Source: an uncultured Micrococcales bacterium
Lineage (GTDB): Bacteria > Actinomycetota > Actinomycetes > Actinomycetales > Microbacteriaceae
Direction: 5' to 3'
DNA: 7,938 nucleotides
Assembly (NCBI GenBank): GCA_903824455.1
Contig: CAIJWY010000174.1
Location: forward strand, 1-7,938
Part shown: in pieces, positions 4,917 to 7,938 of the stretch
Layout: each line of letters starts with the position of its first letter
Position numbering within the stretch: the first letter of the stretch is position 1
Position numbers and translations under genes: made by a program
Notes under the pieces: model-generated
Told to the model about the DNA's origin: nothing
Databases searched by the model: none
The model's input: the letters and a program-made list of their open reading frames with translations, nothing else

Positions 4917-5360
4917 GTGCGCACTTACTCACCAAAAGCTCACGAGCTAAAGAACGACTGGCTAATCATTGACGCCACCGACATTGTTCTAGGCCGTCTA
5001 GCCTCCACAGCAGCCAAGCTGTTGCGCGGCAAGCACAAGCCAACTTTCGCTGCCCACATGGACAACGGAGACTTCGTCATCATCATCAACGCTGAGAAGG
5101 TGGCCCTAACCGGTCAGAAGCTTCTTCAGAAGAAGGCTTACCGTCACTCTGGTTACCCAGGTGGTCTAACCGCTACTACTTACGCCGAGCTTTTGGAGAA
5201 GAACCCAGAGCGCGCCGTGGAGAAGGCTATCGCCGGTATGGTTCCGAAGAACACCCTCGGACGCAACCAGCTAACCAAGCTCAAGGTTTACAAGGGTGCA
5301 GCGCACCCACACGCTGCTCAGCAGCCAAAGCAGTACGTAATCGACCAGGTCGCACAGTAA
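4917..5360 (+). CDS. rplM: 50S ribosomal protein L13 (uL13)
   Basis: Early-assembling large-subunit protein. With the GTG start at 4917 the product is 147 residues, a usual family length, beginning M-R-T-Y-S-P-K, the actinobacterial N-terminus. AGAAGG lies 8 nt before this GTG. An in-frame TTG at 4860 would add 19 unrelated residues and coincide with the predicted transcription start, so it is rejected. Motifs in order: WLIIDATDIVLGRLAS, LLRGKHKPTFAAHMDNGDFV, YRHSGYPGGL, PERAVEKAIAGMVPKNTLGR and KVYKGAAHPHAAQQP. It is followed after 13 nt by rpsI, its usual partner, and the two are almost surely co-transcribed from the promoter at 4824-4853. Confidence 0.97.
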   Translation: MRTYSPKAHELKNDWLIIDATDIVLGRLASTAAKLLRGKHKPTFAAHMDNGDFVIIINAEKVALTGQKLLQKKAYRHSGYPGGLTATTYAELLEKNPERAVEKAIAGMVPKNTLGRNQLTKLKVYKGAAHPHAAQQPKQYVIDQVAQ

Positions 5361-5373
5361 ACAAGGATTATCA

Positions 5374-5892
5374 ATGACTAATAACGAAGCTGTAGAAGCC
5401 ACCGAAGCCACCGAAGAAGTAGTAGTAGCAGAAGCTACCGCTTACTCATCGGAGACTCCGGAAGCCGCCAAGAAGCCAGCTGCCAAGGCTCGTGTTCCAC
5501 TAACCGTTCCAGGCGCAGGCCTAGGTCGTCGTAAGCAGGCTATTGCTCGCGTTCGTCTAGTTCCAGGCACCGGAGCCATCAAGGTTAACGGTCGCGAACT
5601 AGCCGACTACTTCCCAAACAAGCTTCACCAGCAGCTAATCACCGACCCGTTCACCATCCTTGAGCTTTCTGGTTCATACGATGTTGTGGCTCGTATCACC
5701 GGTGGTGGCACCGCAGGTCAGGCTGGCGCACTTCGTTTAGGTATCGCTCGTGCACTTAACGAGATCGACCGCGACAACAACCGTCCAAGCCTCAAGAAGG
5801 CTGGCTTCCTAAAGCGCGACCCTCGTGTGATCGAGCGCAAGAAGGCCGGTCTCAAGAAGGCCCGTAAGGCTTCGCAGTTCTCGAAGCGTTAA
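5374..5892 (+). CDS. rpsI: 30S ribosomal protein S9 (uS9) with acidic N-terminal extension
   Basis: Small-subunit head protein whose C-terminal tail reaches the P-site tRNA. The product is 172 residues. Residues 1-30 are acidic and Ala/Thr-rich, with eight Glu and no Lys or Arg, followed by a short Lys/Ala/Pro linker (31-45). The conserved core starts at GLGRRKQAIARVRLVPG (49-65), then GREL, ITGGGTAGQAGALRLGIARAL (109-128) and the basic tail ending in QFSKR, with the invariant final Lys-Arg. N-terminal extensions are normal in actinobacterial S9. The ATG follows AAGGA. It lies 13 nt after rplM and 38 nt before glmM. Confidence 0.97.
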   Translation: MTNNEAVEATEATEEVVVAEATAYSSETPEAAKKPAAKARVPLTVPGAGLGRRKQAIARVRLVPGTGAIKVNGRELADYFPNKLHQQLITDPFTILELSGSYDVVARITGGGTAGQAGALRLGIARALNEIDRDNNRPSLKKAGFLKRDPRVIERKKAGLKKARKASQFSKR

Positions 5893-5895
5893 TCA

Positions 5896-5930
5896 CTACC
5901 TAGCCTTCTTGGCAGAGGTAGCCTAACCTT
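5896..5930 (+). promoter_or_regulatory. rpsI-glmM spacer: hairpin and possible leaderless promoter
   Basis: CTACCT (5896-5901) pairs with AGGTAG (5916-5921), and inside it GCC (5903-5905) pairs with GGC (5911-5913) around TTCTT. This could be a weak terminator for rplM-rpsI, although no T-run follows. Overlapping its 3' arm is TAGCCT (5919-5924), a TAnnnT -10 match whose expected transcription start, about 7 nt downstream, falls on the A of the glmM ATG at 5931. No Shine-Dalgarno is present before glmM and no clear -35 is seen. Leaderless initiation is common in actinobacteria. Confidence 0.35.
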
Positions 5931-7274
5931 ATGGCTCGCTTATTCGGCACCGACGGCGTTCGCGGACTCGCGAATGGTTTCATCACTGCCGAACTCGCTC
6001 TCAAAATCGCTCAGGCCGCTGCTCGCGTGCTCGGAGAAGATGCTCGTAAGGCCGGTCGTCGTCCAAAAGCAGTTTTGGCCAGAGACCCTCGAATCTCAGG
6101 AAAGTTTTTAGCCTCCGCTGTTGCATCTGGTTTGGCTTCATCTGGAATCGACGTTTACGACGCCGGCGTAGTTCCAACCCCGGCCGCCGCTTTTCTAACC
6201 GCCGACATCGATGCCGATTTCGGTGTAATGATTTCAGCCAGCCACAACCCAGCTCCAGATAACGGCATCAAGATTTTTGCCGCCGGTGGACACAAGCTTG
6301 AAGACCGCATCGAAGACGAAATTGAAGCAGCGCTAGAACTAGAACCGCTGCTGCCGATTGGCGCAACTGTTGGGCACGTTAGCCGCTTCGCCGATGCCGA
6401 GGATCGCTATCTGGTTCACCTCTTGAAGGCACTTCCAAATAGGCTCAACGGACTCACCGTGGTGGTTGACTGTGCCAATGGTGCCGCCAGCAGTGTTTCA
6501 CCGGATGCCTTCCGCGACGCCGGCGCCAAGGTGATTGTGATCGGCGCTAACCCCGATGGTCTTAACATCAACGAGGGTTGCGGGTCAACTCATCTCAGCG
6601 CCTTGCAGGCCGCCGTGCTTGAGCACAAAGCCGATGCCGGTGTTGCTCACGACGGCGATGCCGACCGCTGCCTCATGGTTGACCACACCGGAGCCATCGT
6701 CGACGGCGACCAGATCATGGCGATTCTGGCGCTCAGCATGAAAGCTCGCGGTGAACTCGCACGCAATACTTTGGTGGCCACCGTAATGAGCAACCTCGGG
6801 TTGAAGATTGCCATGAAGCAAGCCGGCATCACCATGCTCGAAACCAGTGTTGGCGATCGTTACGTGCTCGAAGAGATTCGCGCCAATGGCTACACGCTCG
6901 GTGGCGAACAGAGTGGTCACGTGATCCTCAGCCACTTCGCTACCACCGGCGACGGCGTGCTCACTGGAATGCGCGTGATGGCCGAAGTTGCCAAATCGGG
7001 CAAGACTCTTCGCGACCTGGCCGGGCAGATAGAAATTTATCCGCAGGTTCTGATCAACGTTAAAGGTGTCGACCGCGATCGCGTAAACGATGAGCTGGTT
7101 CAAGCTGCGGTGCAAGAAGCGGAAGCCGACCTGGGTGAAACCGGTCGAGTGCTGCTTCGTGCCAGTGGAACCGAACCGCTGATTCGCGTGATGGTGGAAG
7201 CCGCCGAGATGGGTCAGGCTCAAGGATGGGCCGATCGCATCGCCAGGGTAGTTGAAAAACAACTCGCGCAGTAG
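5931..7274 (+). CDS. glmM: Phosphoglucosamine mutase
   Basis: Interconverts glucosamine 6-phosphate and glucosamine 1-phosphate on the way to UDP-GlcNAc, the precursor of peptidoglycan; cytoplasmic. The 447-residue product has the four-domain phosphohexomutase layout: MARLFGTDGVRG at the start, the active-site loop MISASHNP with phosphorylatable Ser104, the Mg-binding loop DGDADR (241-246), the sugar-recognition loop GGEQSGH (324-330) and the phosphate-binding loop RASGTEPLIRV (410-420). All key residues are intact. The ATG matches the family N-terminus and has no Shine-Dalgarno. Leucine codons are mainly CTC, CTG and CTT, unlike the CTA-rich ribosomal genes, which suggests lower expression. 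It follows rpsI as in many actinobacteria. Confidence 0.97.
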   Translation: MARLFGTDGVRGLANGFITAELALKIAQAAARVLGEDARKAGRRPKAVLARDPRISGKFLASAVASGLASSGIDVYDAGVVPTPAAAFLTADIDADFGVMISASHNPAPDNGIKIFAAGGHKLEDRIEDEIEAALELEPLLPIGATVGHVSRFADAEDRYLVHLLKALPNRLNGLTVVVDCANGAASSVSPDAFRDAGAKVIVIGANPDGLNINEGCGSTHLSALQAAVLEHKADAGVAHDGDADRCLMVDHTGAIVDGDQIMAILALSMKARGELARNTLVATVMSNLGLKIAMKQAGITMLETSVGDRYVLEEIRANGYTLGGEQSGHVILSHFATTGDGVLTGMRVMAEVAKSGKTLRDLAGQIEIYPQVLINVKGVDRDRVNDELVQAAVQEAEADLGETGRVLLRASGTEPLIRVMVEAAEMGQAQGWADRIARVVEKQLAQ

Positions 7275-7277
7275 AAT
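7272..7277 (+). promoter_or_regulatory. Possible -10 element for the coiled-coil gene
   Basis: TAGAAT, five of six to the -10 consensus, overlaps the glmM stop codon and would start transcription near 7284, just before the GGGGGA ribosome site. The nearest -35-like word is TTGAAA (7252-7257), only 14 nt upstream, which is too close for a good promoter. Read-through from glmM is equally possible. Confidence 0.25.
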
Positions 7278-7298
7278 CAAATTAACAACGGGGGATTC

Positions 7299-7817
7299 AT
7301 GAAACGCAAAAATCAAAGGCTATTTGCCGTGGCGATAATCGTGGCATTGACTGCCATGGTTCCTATGCCTAGCCAAGCTGCCACAAGGGTTTGCACTTCG
7401 AGCGAAAACAATTCGATACAGAGCCAGCAGAACCAGGTTAACAATCGTCAGACCAGAGTGGGCACCGACCAGCAGAAGTACAACAAGGCGCAAGGTAAGT
7501 TGAACACCGCGAACGCGAAAGTAAACGACTTAGCGGCTAAGCGCGACGCCTCGAAGAAAAAGATTATTGATCTAACCGCTTTGGCCGTAAAAAACGCCGT
7601 CTCGAGCCCATCGATTTCCAGGGGCTATTTGGCGCAGGCGAAAAACGAATCAAACAATCTCACCAGTTTGGAAGCGCGACTAAAGCTTGCCACCGCTGAA
7701 GCTGGAAACGCTAACCGCGATGCTGCAACTGCGCTTTCGAACCTAGCTCGAAGTCAAAAGGATTTGGCCGACCAGCAGGGACGTTTAGCAACTCAGCGCT
7801 CACGCTGCCGAAGCTAG
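7299..7817 (+). CDS. Secreted coiled-coil protein of unknown function
   Basis: I do not recognise a family. The 172-residue product starts with a clear Sec signal peptide: basic MKRKNQR, a hydrophobic stretch LFAVAIIVALTAMVP, and a signal-peptidase site at S-Q-A-A (about residues 25-28). There is no lipobox, so it is not a lipoprotein. The mature part (about 144 residues) is rich in Gln, Asn, Ala, Lys and Leu and reads as two long helices, about 33-101 and 108-168, joined by a turn with the only proline after the signal region (Pro104, in SSPSIS). The only two cysteines, Cys32 and Cys170, lie at the two ends, 72 and 66 residues from Pro104. That geometry suggests an antiparallel hairpin closed by a disulfide. 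The ribosome site GGGGGA is 6-7 nt before the ATG. The gene is 24 nt after glmM and may be co-transcribed with it. A cell-envelope or extracellular structural role is only a guess. Confidence 0.75.
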   Translation: MKRKNQRLFAVAIIVALTAMVPMPSQAATRVCTSSENNSIQSQQNQVNNRQTRVGTDQQKYNKAQGKLNTANAKVNDLAAKRDASKKKIIDLTALAVKNAVSSPSISRGYLAQAKNESNNLTSLEARLKLATAEAGNANRDAATALSNLARSQKDLADQQGRLATQRSRCRS

Positions 7818-7819
7818 TC

Positions 7820-7936
7820 TTATTCAGCAACCCAGGTGAAAACACCATCGGCATTTTCCACGGTGACCTTTGCCATCGCCGTTGTGCCGTATTCGTCGGT
7901 TACTAGGCAGTTACGGCTTTCCCCAACTTTTGCAAC
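7820..7936 (-). CDS. C-terminal end of an unknown minus-strand gene
   Basis: On the minus strand one frame stays open from the window edge to a TAA at 7822-7820, giving the last 38 residues of a protein; the other two minus frames stop early. The visible part contains one Cys in NCLVTDEYGTT and then alternating hydrophobic residues (MAKVTVENADGVFTWVAE), which look like short beta strands. The pattern is vaguely like the end of small secreted or lipoprotein domains such as DUF4333, but too little is visible to assign a family. It converges on the coiled-coil gene with only 2 nt between the stops. Confidence 0.5.
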   Translation of the reverse strand, partial: VAKVGESRNCLVTDEYGTTAMAKVTVENADGVFTWVAE

Positions 7937-7938
7937 AA

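Noticed and set aside
6585..7316. A 243-codon open frame on the minus strand opposite glmM
   Set aside because: It lies wholly antisense to an intact, fully motif-bearing glmM, shows no recognisable domain, and is explained by the codon pattern of glmM on the other strand.
1..7938. Mobile elements, CRISPR arrays, tRNA or rRNA genes, phage or defence systems
   Set aside because: None of the expected repeats, transposase motifs, cloverleaf or rRNA sequences was seen by eye; the region is continuous conserved housekeeping DNA.

Overview
This window is a stretch of core chromosome from an actinobacterium. The translation genes carry actinobacterial signatures: a 73-residue IF1, S9 with an N-terminal extension, L17 with a long C-terminal tail, GTG starts on rpoA and rplM, and the order map-infA-rpmJ-rpsM-rpsK-rpoA-rplQ-truA-rplM-rpsI-glmM. 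Base composition looks moderate rather than strongly GC-rich, and highly expressed genes favour the leucine codon CTA. I infer a reduced-GC member of Microbacteriaceae, such as the small aquatic Luna-type lineages, but this is inference and not a database match.

Layout, left to right, all on the + strand unless stated. The 3' part of map (methionine aminopeptidase; 5' end outside the window) is followed by a 123-nt spacer and then the alpha-operon-like block infA, rpmJ, rpsM, rpsK, rpoA, rplQ. rpsD (S4), which sits between rpsK and rpoA in many bacteria, is absent here. truA follows rplQ after 6 nt, and a very strong terminator-like hairpin lies inside the first codons of truA. A good promoter (TTGACC, 18 nt, TAAACT) after truA starts a second unit, rplM-rpsI. 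glmM follows with no visible Shine-Dalgarno and may be leaderless. A secreted, probably hairpin-shaped coiled-coil protein of unknown function comes next. The last 119 nt hold the C-terminal end of a minus-strand gene converging on it with a 2-nt gap.

Together the genes supply initiation factor 1, ribosomal proteins L36, S13, S11, L17, L13 and S9, the RNA polymerase alpha subunit, tRNA pseudouridylation (TruA), N-terminal Met removal (Map) and a cell-wall precursor step (GlmM).

The coding content is ordinary. The less ordinary material is in the spacers. There is a run of short perfect hairpins, several capped by GNRA tetraloops, before rpmJ and rpsM. There are two stable hairpins before rpoA, a hairpin just after the rplM promoter, and the terminator hairpin overlapping truA. 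These look like candidate cis-regulatory RNAs of the ribosomal operon. I see no mobile element, CRISPR array, tRNA or rRNA, and no accessory system.
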